A stretch of DNA of 64,000 nucleotides, taken from contig DERO01000024.1 of the NCBI GenBank assembly GCA_002360945.1, positions 124,001-188,000 of the forward strand. Reading direction: 5' to 3'. The stretch comes from Leclercia adecarboxylata. GTDB lineage: Bacteria > Pseudomonadota > Gammaproteobacteria > Enterobacterales > Enterobacteriaceae. Under the pieces are notes generated by a model. The model made no database searches and was not told the origin of the DNA. It saw only the letters and a program-made list of their open reading frames with translations. Below, one piece after another: positions 1 through 7,863 of the stretch (position 1 is the stretch's first letter; each line of letters starts with the position of its first letter). The position numbers were made by a program, and so were the translations under genes.

Positions 1-1
1 C

Positions 2-295
2 CCGGTGCGGGTGCTGTGGCGGCACATTGTTCCGCTGTGCCTGCCGTCGGTAATTATTCGTATCACCATGAACATGGCCGGGATCATCCTGACCGCCGCC
101 GGCCTCGGCTTCCTCGGCCTCGGGGCGCAACCGCCGGAGCCGGAGTGGGGCGCGATGATCTCCAGCGGCCGCACCTACATGATGGAGTGCTGGTGGGTGG
201 TGACTATTCCGGGGCTGGCGATCCTGATTAACAGCCTGGCGTTCAACTTCTTAGGAGATGGCCTACGTGACATCCTCGATCCTCGCAGCAACTAA
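2..295 (+). CDS. ABC transporter inner-membrane permease, DppC/OppC type (5' truncated)
   Basis: The reading frame is open from the window edge to a TAA at 293-295, so only about the last 97 residues of the permease are present. They contain the cytoplasmic-loop region with the run AGLGFLGLGAQPPEPEWG, followed by a final hydrophobic segment and the ending LRDILDPR. All of this is typical of the C-terminus of DppC/OppC/NikC permeases. Two ATPase genes follow directly, so this is the end of a peptide- or nickel-type importer operon. The substrate cannot be told because the binding protein and the other permease lie outside the window. Confidence 0.85.
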   Translation, partial: PVRVLWRHIVPLCLPSVIIRITMNMAGIILTAAGLGFLGLGAQPPEPEWGAMISSGRTYMMECWWVVTIPGLAILINSLAFNFLGDGLRDILDPRSN

Positions 296-1130
296 TGAGC
301 CGCTGCTCGACGTGCGCGATCTGCACGTCGACTTTATCAACGGACGCGCGGTGACCAATGCGGTGCGCGGCGTCTCCTTTCAGCTCGGGCGCGAGAAGCT
401 GGCGATTGTCGGCGAGTCGGGCTCGGGGAAATCCACCGTCGGGCGGGCGCTGCTGCGCCTGCACCCGGCAAAGGCGCAAATCACCGCCACCCGGATGCAG
501 TTTGGCGACGTCGATCTCCGCAGCGTCAGCGAGGCGCAGATGCGCGGCATTCGCGGCAAGCGCATCTCGATGATCATGCAGGACCCGAAGTACTCCCTGA
601 ACCCGGTGGTCTGCGTCGGGGATCAGATCGCCGAGGCCTGGCTGACCCACCATCCAGGGCGTAAGGCGGAGGCGAAAGCCAAAGTGCTGGAGATGCTCGA
701 CGTGGTGCGCATTCGCCAGCCGGAGCGGGTGTATCAGCTCTATCCGCACGAGATCTCCGGCGGGCAGGGGCAGCGCATCATGATCGCCATGATGCTGATC
801 ACCGACCCGGAGCTGGTGATCGCCGACGAACCCACCTCCGCGCTGGACGTCTCGGTGCGCCTGCAGGTGCTGGGATTGCTCGACGACTTAGTCCAGTCCC
901 GCGGGCTGGGGCTGATCTTTATCAGCCACGACATCAACCTGGTGCGCAGCTTCTGCGACCGGGTGCTGGTGATGTACGCCGGGCGGGTGGTGGAATCCAT
1001 CGCCGCCTGCGACCTGCACAACGCGAAGCACCCCTACACGCAGGGGCTGATCAATGCCCTGCCGGAGATGAATCACCGCCGCCCGGTGCTGCCGGTGTTG
1101 CAGCGTCAGGCCAGCTGGCTGACCGAATAA
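267..1130 (+). CDS. ABC transporter ATP-binding protein, DppD/OppD family
   Basis: This is a nucleotide-binding subunit that powers import with the permease before it and the ATPase after it. It shows Walker [10 protein letters not shown], an ABC signature in the form ISGGQGQR, Walker [13 protein letters not shown], an H-loop ISHD, and the C-terminal HPYTQGL element of the oligopeptide/dipeptide/nickel ATPase family. An ATG at 258 is in frame, but the AGGAG at 253-257 touches it. GTG at 267 sits 9 bases from the same AGGAG and is the better start (287 residues). Either start overlaps the permease stop, which suggests translational coupling. The family call is secure; the substrate is unknown. 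Confidence 0.88.
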   Translation: MTSSILAATNEPLLDVRDLHVDFINGRAVTNAVRGVSFQLGREKLAIVGESGSGKSTVGRALLRLHPAKAQITATRMQFGDVDLRSVSEAQMRGIRGKRISMIMQDPKYSLNPVVCVGDQIAEAWLTHHPGRKAEAKAKVLEMLDVVRIRQPERVYQLYPHEISGGQGQRIMIAMMLITDPELVIADEPTSALDVSVRLQVLGLLDDLVQSRGLGLIFISHDINLVRSFCDRVLVMYAGRVVESIAACDLHNAKHPYTQGLINALPEMNHRRPVLPVLQRQASWLTE

Positions 1131-1140
1131 GGAGCGAAAG

Positions 1141-1914
1141 ATGATCGAGGTAAAAAACCTGAATCTGGCGTTCGGCGAAGGCGAGAAACGCAGCCAGGTG
1201 CTGTATGACGTCAATATTAACGTCCAGCCGGGAGAGATTTATGGCCTGGTGGGGGAGTCGGGCTCCGGCAAAACCACGGTGCTGAAGTGCCTGGCCGGGC
1301 TGTTCACCCACTGGGACGGGGCGCTGGCGATCGACGGCCAGCCGCTGGAGCGGCGCATCAGCCCCCAGCGCTGTCGGCTGGTGCAGATGGTGTTTCAGGA
1401 TCCCTACGGTTCGCTGCATCCGCGGCATACCATCGGCGATATTCTGGAAGAGCCGCTGCAGATCCACGGCATCAACGACCGGGATCGCCGTATTCATGCC
1501 CTGCTGGATAAAGTCGGTCTTAACCGCGCCTTCCGCGATCGCTATCCGCATCAGCTCTCCGGCGGCCAGCGGCAGCGTGTGGCGATTGCCCGGGCGCTGA
1601 TCCTTGAGCCGCAGGTGCTGCTGCTCGACGAGCCGACCTCGGCGCTGGATGTTTCGGTGCAGGCGGAGATCTTAAACCTGCTGGCGGAGTTGCAGCGCGA
1701 GTCGAAGCTCACCTACCTGATGGTGACCCACGATCTCGGAGTGATAGCCCATCTGTGCCAGAAGGTGGCGGTGATGCAGTACGGGAAAATTCTCGAAACG
1801 CTGACGGTGGATGAGCTGGTGGCAGGGCAGGCGCAAACCGATTACACCCGGATGCTGGTCAACGCCAGCCAGCAGTATTCCCGCGAGATGGCCAGGGAGG
1901 TGGCGGTGTATTAG
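1141..1914 (+). CDS. ABC transporter ATP-binding protein, DppF/OppF family
   Basis: This is the second ATPase of the importer, 257 residues. Motifs in order are Walker A GESGSGKTT, Q-loop VFQDPYGSLHP, signature LSGGQRQRVAIARAL, Walker [12 protein letters not shown] and H-loop VTHDLG. It starts 10 bases after the preceding ATPase with GGAG before the ATG. It is shorter than typical E. coli DppF or OppF (about 330) because the C-terminal oligopeptide-family extension is reduced. It is the last gene of the operon; a hairpin and a strong terminator follow before the convergent yegS gene. Confidence 0.88.
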   Translation: MIEVKNLNLAFGEGEKRSQVLYDVNINVQPGEIYGLVGESGSGKTTVLKCLAGLFTHWDGALAIDGQPLERRISPQRCRLVQMVFQDPYGSLHPRHTIGDILEEPLQIHGINDRDRRIHALLDKVGLNRAFRDRYPHQLSGGQRQRVAIARALILEPQVLLLDEPTSALDVSVQAEILNLLAELQRESKLTYLMVTHDLGVIAHLCQKVAVMQYGKILETLTVDELVAGQAQTDYTRMLVNASQQYSREMAREVAVY

Positions 1915-1947
1915 TGGGTCAGGTGCGGCCTGATGCCCTCACCCCAA

Positions 1948-1968
1948 CCCTCTCCCACCGGGAGAGGG
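1948..1968. repeat. GC-rich intergenic hairpin (CCCTCTCCC type)
   Basis: CCCTCTCCC at 1948-1956 pairs perfectly with GGGAGAGGG at 1960-1968 around a 3-base loop. There is no T-run, so it is not a classical terminator by itself. Similar hairpins occur at 29087-29110 and 46974-46996, which suggests a small dispersed intergenic element. Confidence 0.6.
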
Positions 1969-1980
1969 CGCAAACACAAA

Positions 1981-2006
1981 AAACGGTAACCGTCGGGTTA
2001 CCGTTT
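1981..2006. terminator. Bidirectional intrinsic terminator between the ABC operon and yegS
   Basis: A perfect 11-base-pair stem (1981-1991 with 1996-2006) has the tetraloop GTCG. It is flanked by A-rich sequence on the left and TTTTGCTTTT on the right, so it can stop transcription arriving from either side between two convergent genes. Confidence 0.85.
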
Positions 2007-2033
2007 TGCTTTTACCTCGCCACCCGGCAAAAC

Positions 2034-2933
2034 TCAGCGCAGAAGCGGGCAATCCGGCGGTAGCCGGCACTGGAGCGCGCCGGGCAACAGCGCTATACGG
2101 AAATGGTCACCGCTCAGCGGTTCACCATCCAGATTAAAGGTCATGCCGTGTGGGGCAACGACCTCAAACCAGGCTGACTGACCGTCAATGACGTTCGGGC
2201 TCTCTTCCGGCCTGGTCAGCGTCGTCAGCAGCGCCGGAAGCAGTTCGTTGGCGGAAAAAATACGCAGCTGGAGCTGCCCGTCGTTAATCAACGCATCCGG
2301 GCAGAGCTGCTGCCCGCCTCCCGCCTGACGGCCATTGCCGATACCGATCACCAGCGCATCGCCCTCCCAGCGAAAGTTCTCGCCGCGAATTTCACAGGTG
2401 TCGGGTTTGAGTAAATCCATTCTCGCCAGACCGTGGATCAGATACGAAACGCCGCCCAGCGCGGCTTTCAGTTTTTCCGGGGTTTCGCTGGTAATACGTG
2501 TCCCAAACCCGCCGGTCGCCATATTGATAAAACAGGTTTCGTCGTTGACCCGGGCGATATCCACCGCCGTGGCTTTACCGGCAATCGCCAACTGCAGGGC
2601 TTTGTCGAGGCTTTCCGGGATCCCGGCGCTGGTGGCAAAATCGTTGGCGGTGCCAAGCGGCAGAATGCCCAGCGCCGGACGCTGTGCCTCTGGCAGGTCA
2701 ATCAGCGCCGTCGCCACTTCATTTATTGTGCCATCGCCGCCGCCCGCAATGACGGTCTCCACCCCGAGGTTACAGGCTTCCTGAATATAACGGGCTGCAT
2801 CACCTTTCTCCCACGTCACGCGGACATGGATCACCACCCCTTCCTCACGAAGAAGCGTCACGGCTTCGCGCAACAGATCGTTGCCTGTTCCTTTGCCGTT
2901 CAGAATTAATAAACTTGCCGGATAGGTCGCCAT
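2034..2933 (-). CDS. yegS: Lipid kinase YegS
   Basis: This is a diacylglycerol-kinase-family enzyme; E. coli YegS phosphorylates phosphatidylglycerol in vitro. The catalytic nucleotide-binding loop GGGDGT is at residues 64-69, and a later LGTANDFA run is also diagnostic. The C-terminal half carries the beta-sandwich domain ending [11 protein letters not shown] as in E. coli. Two in-frame ATGs exist. The inner one (2933) has AGGAG 8 bases upstream and gives 299 residues, the E. coli length; the outer one at 2939 is only 2 bases from AGGAG. The gene is convergent with the ABC operon and appears monocistronic. Confidence 0.93.
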   Translation of the reverse strand: MATYPASLLILNGKGTGNDLLREAVTLLREEGVVIHVRVTWEKGDAARYIQEACNLGVETVIAGGGDGTINEVATALIDLPEAQRPALGILPLGTANDFATSAGIPESLDKALQLAIAGKATAVDIARVNDETCFINMATGGFGTRITSETPEKLKAALGGVSYLIHGLARMDLLKPDTCEIRGENFRWEGDALVIGIGNGRQAGGGQQLCPDALINDGQLQLRIFSANELLPALLTTLTRPEESPNVIDGQSAWFEVVAPHGMTFNLDGEPLSGDHFRIALLPGALQCRLPPDCPLLR

Positions 2934-3060
2934 CCACATTGCTCCTGTGCTGATCTTTCAAAAGTGTATCGCAGCGCGGCGAAAAGCGGGTAAGAAGAGG
3001 ATGAAAGGCGAAAATTAAATGAGTGGCGAGCCAAAACGTGCGCCACTCGGACTCAACACT

Positions 3061-3399
3061 TTATGATGCAATAGCGCCATACGGGCATAACGCGAAAACA
3101 CAATCGGGGTGATGTTTGCAGCGGGTTACCAAAGTGCCATCGTTACCAGGGCATCCCGATTTCGCGACAAATGATGACCAAAAGGTGGGGTTATAAGGAA
3201 AGGTTCGCAGAATGTGGAGCTTTCTGAGGGTGCCGTCAACGGCAATGCCGAAGGGGCCGGTAATGAGAACTGAACCCGTGCTGATAAAGTAATCGCCTTT
3301 ATACCAGATTATCAATCTAAGATTTTTAACAGTCAGAACGTGAATGAATATTGTTCCGGTACGAGGGCACACCATCCTGTTTTCAACCACCCAGTACAT
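3061..3399 (-). CDS. Small uncharacterised protein, cysteine-rich C-terminus
   Basis: I do not recognise this 112-residue protein. The ATG at 3399 follows a strong Shine-Dalgarno (AAGGAGAAATCT), which supports real translation; an upstream in-frame ATG at 3435 lacks one. The N-terminal half is hydrophobic and beta-rich. The C-terminal third has four cysteines and two histidines in a short stretch (CPGNDG, then TRCKHHPDC, then ALCPYG), which could be a small metal site or disulfides. There is no signal peptide or clear membrane segment. It lies where E. coli carries yegR/yegZ and the ogrK prophage remnant, a variable spot, so it may be an accessory gene. Its surroundings are more AT-rich than its neighbours. 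Confidence 0.55.
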   Translation of the reverse strand: MYWVVENRMVCPRTGTIFIHVLTVKNLRLIIWYKGDYFISTGSVLITGPFGIAVDGTLRKLHILRTFPYNPTFWSSFVAKSGCPGNDGTLVTRCKHHPDCVFALCPYGAIAS

Positions 3400-3593
3400 A
3401 GATTTCTCCTTTTCCTTAAGTGAAATTTCATTCATAAGAAGAATAGCATTCTGGATGTCTATGAATACCCTACCTTTAATAAATTGATGATTTCAGTTAC
3501 TTCTCGTTGTAAATAAAGAAAAATTTACGTTAGGGACGCTAATGGTTGTGTTGCGATAGCAGGCAGGGAGAGGGGATGAGAGGAATTTCAGGC

Positions 3594-3680
3594 AAAAAAA
3601 TTAGCCTGCGTAAGGGAGATTACACAGGCTAAGGAGGTGGTTCCTGGTACAGCTAGCATTTATGGGTTATGTTTTTCAGC
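3594..3680 (-). ncRNA. cyaR: CyaR small regulatory RNA
   Basis: Read on the minus strand, the RNA starts GCTGAAAAACATAACCCATA, contains the conserved central segment CAGGAACCACCTCCTTAGCC, and ends in a hairpin (AGCCTGTGTAA ... TTACGCAGGCT) followed by a run of seven T. This matches my memory of E. coli CyaR (RyeE) in sequence, length (87 nt) and position just downstream of trhP/yegQ. CyaR is an Hfq-dependent RNA that represses ompX, luxS, nadE and yqaE mRNAs; the CCTCCTT segment is its ribosome-site-like seed. The 3' stem and U-tract form its own terminator. Confidence 0.93.
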
Positions 3681-3730
3681 GTCAGAGATAATACCCGTAT
3701 CAAACGCAGCGGTATGTGATCGAATTCTAA
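3681..3730 (-). promoter_or_regulatory. cyaR promoter with candidate CRP site
   Basis: Upstream of the inferred cyaR start (3680) there is a TATTAT -10 element at about 3688-3693. A CRP-like site at 3715-3730 has TGTGA, six bases, then TCTAA (plus-strand reading). Its centre at 3722.5 is about 42 bases upstream, a class II activation position. In E. coli cyaR is known to be CRP-activated. One half-site is perfect and the other has two mismatches. Confidence 0.65.
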
Positions 3731-3764
3731 GAATCATCTCATACCAAAAAATAACCCCTTAATC

Positions 3765-5126
3765 TTACCCAACGTGCGGATTACGGGTATTTTCCCCGGT
3801 GAAATTACGCATCAGCAGGGCATAGTCCAGCGAGATATCTTCCGGTACCGGCAGCCAGACGGTATGTCCGTCTCCCGGCGCGACCGATACCGCTTCCCCT
3901 TTACCATTCTCCATATGTTCGAGGGTAAAGTTGACGTTGCCCTGCGGGGTCATCAACTCCAGGCTGCTGCCGACGAGGAATTTGTTTTTCACCGCCACGG
4001 CTGCCAGAGGCCCCTTACGCTCGCCGGTGAACTCACCGACAAACTGCTGGCGCTCAGAAAGCGAGTGGCCGTAATCGTAGTTCTGGTAATCATCATGGGT
4101 ATGACGACGCAGGAAGCCTTCGGTATAGCCGCGGTGCGCCAGCCCTTCCAGGGTTTCCAGCAGGGTCGGGTCGAACGGTTTACCCGCCGCCGCGTCGTCA
4201 ATCGCCTTGCGATAAACCTGAGCGGTACGCGCGCAGTAGTAATAGGATTTGGTGCGGCCTTCAATCTTCAGGGAGTGGACGCCCATCTGGGTCAGGCGCT
4301 CAACGTGAGCGATGGCGCGCAGATCCTTGGAGTTCATGATGTAGGTGCCGTGCTCATCTTCGAACGCGGTCATGTACTCGCCCGGGCGCTGGGCCTCTTC
4401 AATCATAAACACGCTGTCGGTCGGCGCACCGATGCCCAGCGTCGGCTCAATGGTCTGCACCGGGATCGGCTCATGCTTATGCACGATGTTGCCCACCTCG
4501 TCCTGCTTACCTTCCTGGACCTTATATTCCCAGCGGCAGGCGTTGGTGCAGGTACCCTGGTTCGGGTCACGCTTGTTGATATAGCCAGAGAGCAGGCAGC
4601 GGCCGGAGTAGGCCATGCACAGCGCGCCGTGGACGAAAATCTCCAGCTCCATTTCCGGCACCTGGCTGCGGATCTCTTCGATCTCTTCCAGCGACAGCTC
4701 GCGGGACAGAATTACGCGGGTCAGCCCCATCTGCTGCCAGAATTTCACCGTTGCCCAGTTCACGGCATTGGCCTGCACCGAGAGGTGAATGTCCATCTCC
4801 GGGAAGTTCTCCCGCACCAGCATGATCAAACCGGGATCCGACATAATCAGCGCATCCGGCCCCATCTCTACCACCGGTTTCAGGTCGCGAATGAAGGTTT
4901 TCAGCTTGGCGTTATGCGGTGCGATGTTGACCACCACGTAGAATTTTTTCCCCTGCGCGTGGGCTTCGTTGATGCCGAGCTGCAGATTCTCGTGGTTGAA
5001 TTCATTATTACGCACGCGCAGCGAGTAGCGCGGCTGGCCCGCATAGACGGCATCGGCGCCATAGGCGAAGGCGTAACGCATATTTTTCAGCGTTCCCGCC
5101 GGGGAGAGGAGTTCCGGTTTAAACAT
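3765..5126 (-). CDS. trhP: tRNA 5-hydroxyuridine-forming protein TrhP (peptidase U32 family)
   Basis: This 453-residue protein (the length of E. coli YegQ) belongs to the U32 'peptidase' family. Work in E. coli and B. subtilis showed that these proteins hydroxylate wobble uridine 34 in tRNA using a prephenate-dependent route. Conserved cysteines that may carry an iron-sulfur cluster are visible at 170, 177, 193 and 197, in the contexts VHGALCMAYSGRCLLSGY and GTCTNACRWEY. The N-terminus MFKPELLSPAGTLKNMRYAF is the family signature start. cyaR follows downstream on the same strand, as in E. coli. Upstream, where E. coli has yegP and baeR, this genome carries the blue-light gene module. Confidence 0.95.
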   Translation of the reverse strand: MFKPELLSPAGTLKNMRYAFAYGADAVYAGQPRYSLRVRNNEFNHENLQLGINEAHAQGKKFYVVVNIAPHNAKLKTFIRDLKPVVEMGPDALIMSDPGLIMLVRENFPEMDIHLSVQANAVNWATVKFWQQMGLTRVILSRELSLEEIEEIRSQVPEMELEIFVHGALCMAYSGRCLLSGYINKRDPNQGTCTNACRWEYKVQEGKQDEVGNIVHKHEPIPVQTIEPTLGIGAPTDSVFMIEEAQRPGEYMTAFEDEHGTYIMNSKDLRAIAHVERLTQMGVHSLKIEGRTKSYYYCARTAQVYRKAIDDAAAGKPFDPTLLETLEGLAHRGYTEGFLRRHTHDDYQNYDYGHSLSERQQFVGEFTGERKGPLAAVAVKNKFLVGSSLELMTPQGNVNFTLEHMENGKGEAVSVAPGDGHTVWLPVPEDISLDYALLMRNFTGENTRNPHVG

Positions 5127-5248
5127 GATATTTCTCGTTCTGATGACAGGTCAGATGCGCACACGGGTGGGCGCCGGGAGGAGATCCCATACTTTAAGGG
5201 CGGGCATTGTAACGCTGCGGGGCGGGGAGGTAAACCATTCAGATAACG

Positions 5249-5282
5249 AAACGCCGACGGGAGGACAGTACCGTCGGCGTTT
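5249..5282 (-). terminator. Terminator downstream of ariR
   Basis: AAACGCCGACGG (5249-5260) pairs with CCGTCGGCGTTT (5271-5282), a perfect 12-base-pair stem 16 bases beyond the ariR stop. It likely separates the ycgZ-ymgA-ariR transcript from trhP. The T-run is short. Confidence 0.6.
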
Positions 5283-5297
5283 AATTCAGCGGGGGGC

Positions 5298-5576
5298 TCA
5301 GAGGTCGTCCTGGGTGTGATCGACAATAATTTCCAGCGTCTTACGAATGACATCGGCTTTAACCACGTCGCGCGTGGACTCAATCTGTTTGATCAGTCGT
5401 AAAATAATCGCTTTGTTAGTCAGCGGTTCCTTCGCCTCCAGAATTGCGCTTACGACAGATTCCAACAGGGCCCACTCTTCGGCTAACAAACCGCCGGCGC
5501 TGCGGAAATAGTTGGACAACGCGTCGTTTGGCAGTTCTTCATAAAAGTCTGATTTCTGGAGCATCGCCTGGCTCAT
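5298..5576 (-). CDS. ariR: AriR/YmgB-like biofilm and acid-resistance regulator
   Basis: The C-terminal half (KADVIRKTLEI, ending DDL) is nearly the same as E. coli AriR (YmgB), and YFRSAGGLL matches its YFRSSGNLL. In E. coli AriR is a small helical dimer related in fold to Hha. It affects biofilm, acid resistance and, with YmgA, Rcs signalling. I chose the ATG at 5576 (92 residues); a GTG at 5585 is also in frame and no strong ribosome site separates them. It is the third gene of the operon ycgZ-ymgA-ariR, predicted to be repressed by BluR and released by blue-light-activated BluF. No ymgC follows, unlike K-12. Confidence 0.85.
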   Translation of the reverse strand: MSQAMLQKSDFYEELPNDALSNYFRSAGGLLAEEWALLESVVSAILEAKEPLTNKAIILRLIKQIESTRDVVKADVIRKTLEIIVDHTQDDL

Positions 5577-5615
5577 AGGTGTCACACCGGTTAAGTTAAG
5601 GAATTAATAGTACAG

Positions 5616-5930
5616 TTAGTGTTTTTTGCTGTTGGCTTGCTGGCTATTGCCAAACAGGGGATACACATTGCTGTTGTTTCGACCATCCGTGTCCCAATCC
5701 TGCTGTTCACTTTTAGGTTCACGTCGGGTGTTCCCCTTACCGTCGCTGGAAATCTCCAGAATAATTTGGGAAAGCACATTCCGACGCTGGCCGTCTCGCT
5801 CTGCCGATAACATCTGTTGCAGCCTTTGCAGCAAGAGCTTCATGCTGATAGGGCCGTTTTCCTTAAGCAGAGAAAGGGTGGCTTCGCCAATAAGTTCATC
5901 AGTTAATCGTTCATGGTCACTTCTGTTCAT
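5616..5930 (-). CDS. ymgA: YmgA-like two-component connector protein
   Basis: The first 70 residues resemble E. coli YmgA (NRSDHERLTDELIGEATLSLL against its SDNERIKYEITGQAVLQIL, then a helical segment with SAERDGQRRNVLSQIILEIS). In E. coli YmgA acts through the RcsC/RcsD/RcsB phosphorelay to raise colanic acid synthesis. The copy here has 104 residues against about 90. The extra is a polar, probably disordered tail rich in N, Q, S, K and R after residue 65. It lies 40 bases upstream of ariR and 136 bases after ycgZ in the same direction. The assignment rests on moderate similarity plus perfect context. Confidence 0.75.
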   Translation of the reverse strand: MNRSDHERLTDELIGEATLSLLKENGPISMKLLLQRLQQMLSAERDGQRRNVLSQIILEISSDGKGNTRREPKSEQQDWDTDGRNNSNVYPLFGNSQQANSKKH

Positions 5931-6066
5931 AACTACGTCTCTGTTGCCCTCTCCACCTGCTGGAGGAGTTAAGGCATTAAGTCAGTCTGTGGCGACAGTA
6001 TAAAGCTGTCCGAAGAAAAAACTGACTTGAAAACAATTCAATTAGCGGGCTGTGGGCGTACGTCTC

Positions 6067-6306
6067 TTATCGATCAAACAGCAGGCCAATCAGCGTTTGG
6101 TAACGGCTCTCCTCTTCCCGATCCGATGCCTGTTCCATCCGGTATAGCAGTCGGGTGCAGATCGCCTTTCGGTTGAGGATTTTTCCTTCCCGCAGGATCT
6201 CTACCACAATTTGTCCCAGCGTCTCCTGCTGAGAAGGCTGGTTTGCTTTATTAAAATATTGGGCAATGGCATTGGCTGTAGTCGGTGCAAACCCGTTTTG
6301 GCGCAT
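6067..6306 (-). CDS. ycgZ: YcgZ-like regulatory connector protein
   Basis: This 79-residue protein closely resembles E. coli YcgZ (78): the core QQETLGQIVVEIL and the ending LIGLLF are shared. The start ATG at 6306 has AGGAG six bases upstream. YcgZ heads the E. coli operon ycgZ-ymgA-ariR-ymgC, induced by cold, starvation and blue light. The protein is small and helical with no signal or membrane segment; its biochemical role is not known in detail, though it is reported to influence OmpF and Rcs output. It is transcribed divergently from bluF across a 305-base AT-rich region with repeated TTGTACA motifs. Confidence 0.88.
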   Translation of the reverse strand: MRQNGFAPTTANAIAQYFNKANQPSQQETLGQIVVEILREGKILNRKAICTRLLYRMEQASDREEESRYQTLIGLLFDR

Positions 6307-6611
6307 ATGTCACTCCTGAAATCCGCGGTGCTAAAATATGGTTAATGTCTTGTTAACTGGTAAATACTGTACATACTAATTGTACAACTTAACAAATATA
6401 TTTTGATCAATACGTGCTAACTTAAAGTAATCAATACGTTAACAGTAAAGAATTTGCTAAAAAAGAAAGAAAATATTGTACATTTCCAGGGATTTTAACT
6501 GTTATTGCCGAAACAGGAACATGGCATGGTAGGCCCCGGATAGGTTAATAAGACGTAGCGCCAACCATCTGATACTGTGGACTTTCATTCACCTCCTCTA
6601 TTGGAAACCCT
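6307..6611. promoter_or_regulatory. Divergent control region ycgZ / bluF with TTGTACA motifs
   Basis: This is a 305-base, strongly AT-rich gap. It holds CTGTACAT (6367-6374) facing ATTGTACAA (6379-6387), together an imperfect inverted repeat, and a third ATTGTACAT at 6475-6483. It also holds a direct repeat ATCAATACGT at 6406-6415 and 6430-6439. In the ycgZ direction, TTGTTA followed by about 20 bases containing the inverted repeat and then CAGTAT looks like a MerR-family promoter with a long spacer. By analogy with E. coli, where BluR binds the ycgZ promoter, the inverted repeat is my candidate BluR operator. No gene is seen here. Confidence 0.55.
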
Positions 6612-7832
6612 ATGCTCACTACCATCATTTACCGTAGTCACTTTCGTGGCCACGTACCGGTTACTGTGCTGGAAGACATGGTTGTTGCAGCAAACAAAAA
6701 GAACAGGGAAGCCGAAGTCAGCGGCATTCTTCTGTTTAATGGCAAGCTCTTTTTTCAGCTGCTTGAAGGGCCTGAGGAAAACGTAAGAGCCATTTACCGT
6801 GCGATATGTGAAGACCCGCGCCATCACAACGTAGTAGAGCTGCTGTGTGATTACTCTCCTGCGCGTCGCTTCGGCAAGTGCGGTATGGAACTCTTTGATT
6901 TACGGAAATATATTCCCCACGAGGTACTGCAGAACGTGCTGGATAAAGGCACGACTAAGTACCAGCTAACCTATAACGACAGGGCGCTGCAGTTCTTCAG
7001 AACCTTCGTCGAGGAGAGTGAAAAAGAGAACTATTTTGAGCTGCCGTCAGGGGATCACTGGGAGTTTATTGCCGATACAGAGGCCCTCAGCGTTCGCTCC
7101 CTGCCGCGGCGCTACAGCGAGGTGTGTAACTTCGCCTTCCAGCCGATTATCGATCCGCTGGCACGGGAGATTGTCTCCCTGGAAGCCCTGATCCGCACCC
7201 CGGAAGGGGGGGAATCCCGGCACTGGTTCGAAGGGCTGGTAGGCAATGAACTCTACGAAGCCGACCTCAAGAGTAAGAGCGTCGCCTTTGCGATGGCCAG
7301 CGCGCTGGGGCTGGGCGAGCAGAGCCTGTCTGTCAATCTGCTGCCGATGACGCTGGTCAACGTGCCCAATGCGGTGAGCTATCTGATTCAGGAGATAGAG
7401 GCAAACGGGCTGGTGGCGGAACAGATTGTGGTGGAGTTTACCGAGAACGAAGTCATCTCGCGTCTCGACGAATTCACCGGTGCGGTGCGCGAGTTAAAGG
7501 CGGCGGGTATCGGCGTGACCATTGACCACTTCGGCGGCGGTTTTGCCGGGCTGCTGCTGCTGGCACAGTTCCAGCCGGACCGGATTAAGATCAACCGCGA
7601 CCTGATTCGCGACGTGCACAAGAGCGGCCCACGCCAGGCCATCGTGCTGGCCATCATCAAATGTTGTACAGCTTTGGAAATTCTGATCTCAGCGGTGGGT
7701 ATTGAGCAGCCGGAAGAGTGGATGTGGCTCGAATCGGCGGGAATTTCTCACTTCCAGGGACACCTGTTTGCCCACCCGGAACTGGCCGGGATCCCGCCAG
7801 TTTGCTGGCCTGAGCCGCGCGATACGTTCTGA
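6612..7832 (+). CDS. bluF: BluF blue-light-regulated anti-repressor (BLUF-EAL)
   Basis: This 406-residue protein (E. coli BluF 403) has an N-terminal BLUF flavin photoreceptor domain (about 1-95) with the key residues Tyr7, Asn31 and Gln49. A linker and a C-terminal EAL-family domain (about 170-400) follow. In E. coli, light-excited BluF binds the repressor BluR and frees the ycgZ promoter; it has no phosphodiesterase activity. Here the EALxR motif is intact (191-195), and Asn242, Glu275, Lys326 and Gln382 are in place. The DD pair is DH (305-306), and the glutamate of the AEGVE loop is valine (362). It is therefore probably also catalytically dead. bluR follows in the same direction 114 bases downstream. 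Confidence 0.93.
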   Translation: MLTTIIYRSHFRGHVPVTVLEDMVVAANKKNREAEVSGILLFNGKLFFQLLEGPEENVRAIYRAICEDPRHHNVVELLCDYSPARRFGKCGMELFDLRKYIPHEVLQNVLDKGTTKYQLTYNDRALQFFRTFVEESEKENYFELPSGDHWEFIADTEALSVRSLPRRYSEVCNFAFQPIIDPLAREIVSLEALIRTPEGGESRHWFEGLVGNELYEADLKSKSVAFAMASALGLGEQSLSVNLLPMTLVNVPNAVSYLIQEIEANGLVAEQIVVEFTENEVISRLDEFTGAVRELKAAGIGVTIDHFGGGFAGLLLLAQFQPDRIKINRDLIRDVHKSGPRQAIVLAIIKCCTALEILISAVGIEQPEEWMWLESAGISHFQGHLFAHPELAGIPPVCWPEPRDTF

Positions 7833-7863
7833 AAGTGATACACACCAGGCAGTGTTACAAATC

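Noticed and set aside
3774..5246. 490-codon open frame antisense to trhP
   Set aside because: Mirror of a highly conserved gene; the translation is rich in H, R, Q, V and D as expected from complementary GC-rich codons, with no family motif and no separate promoter or ribosome site.
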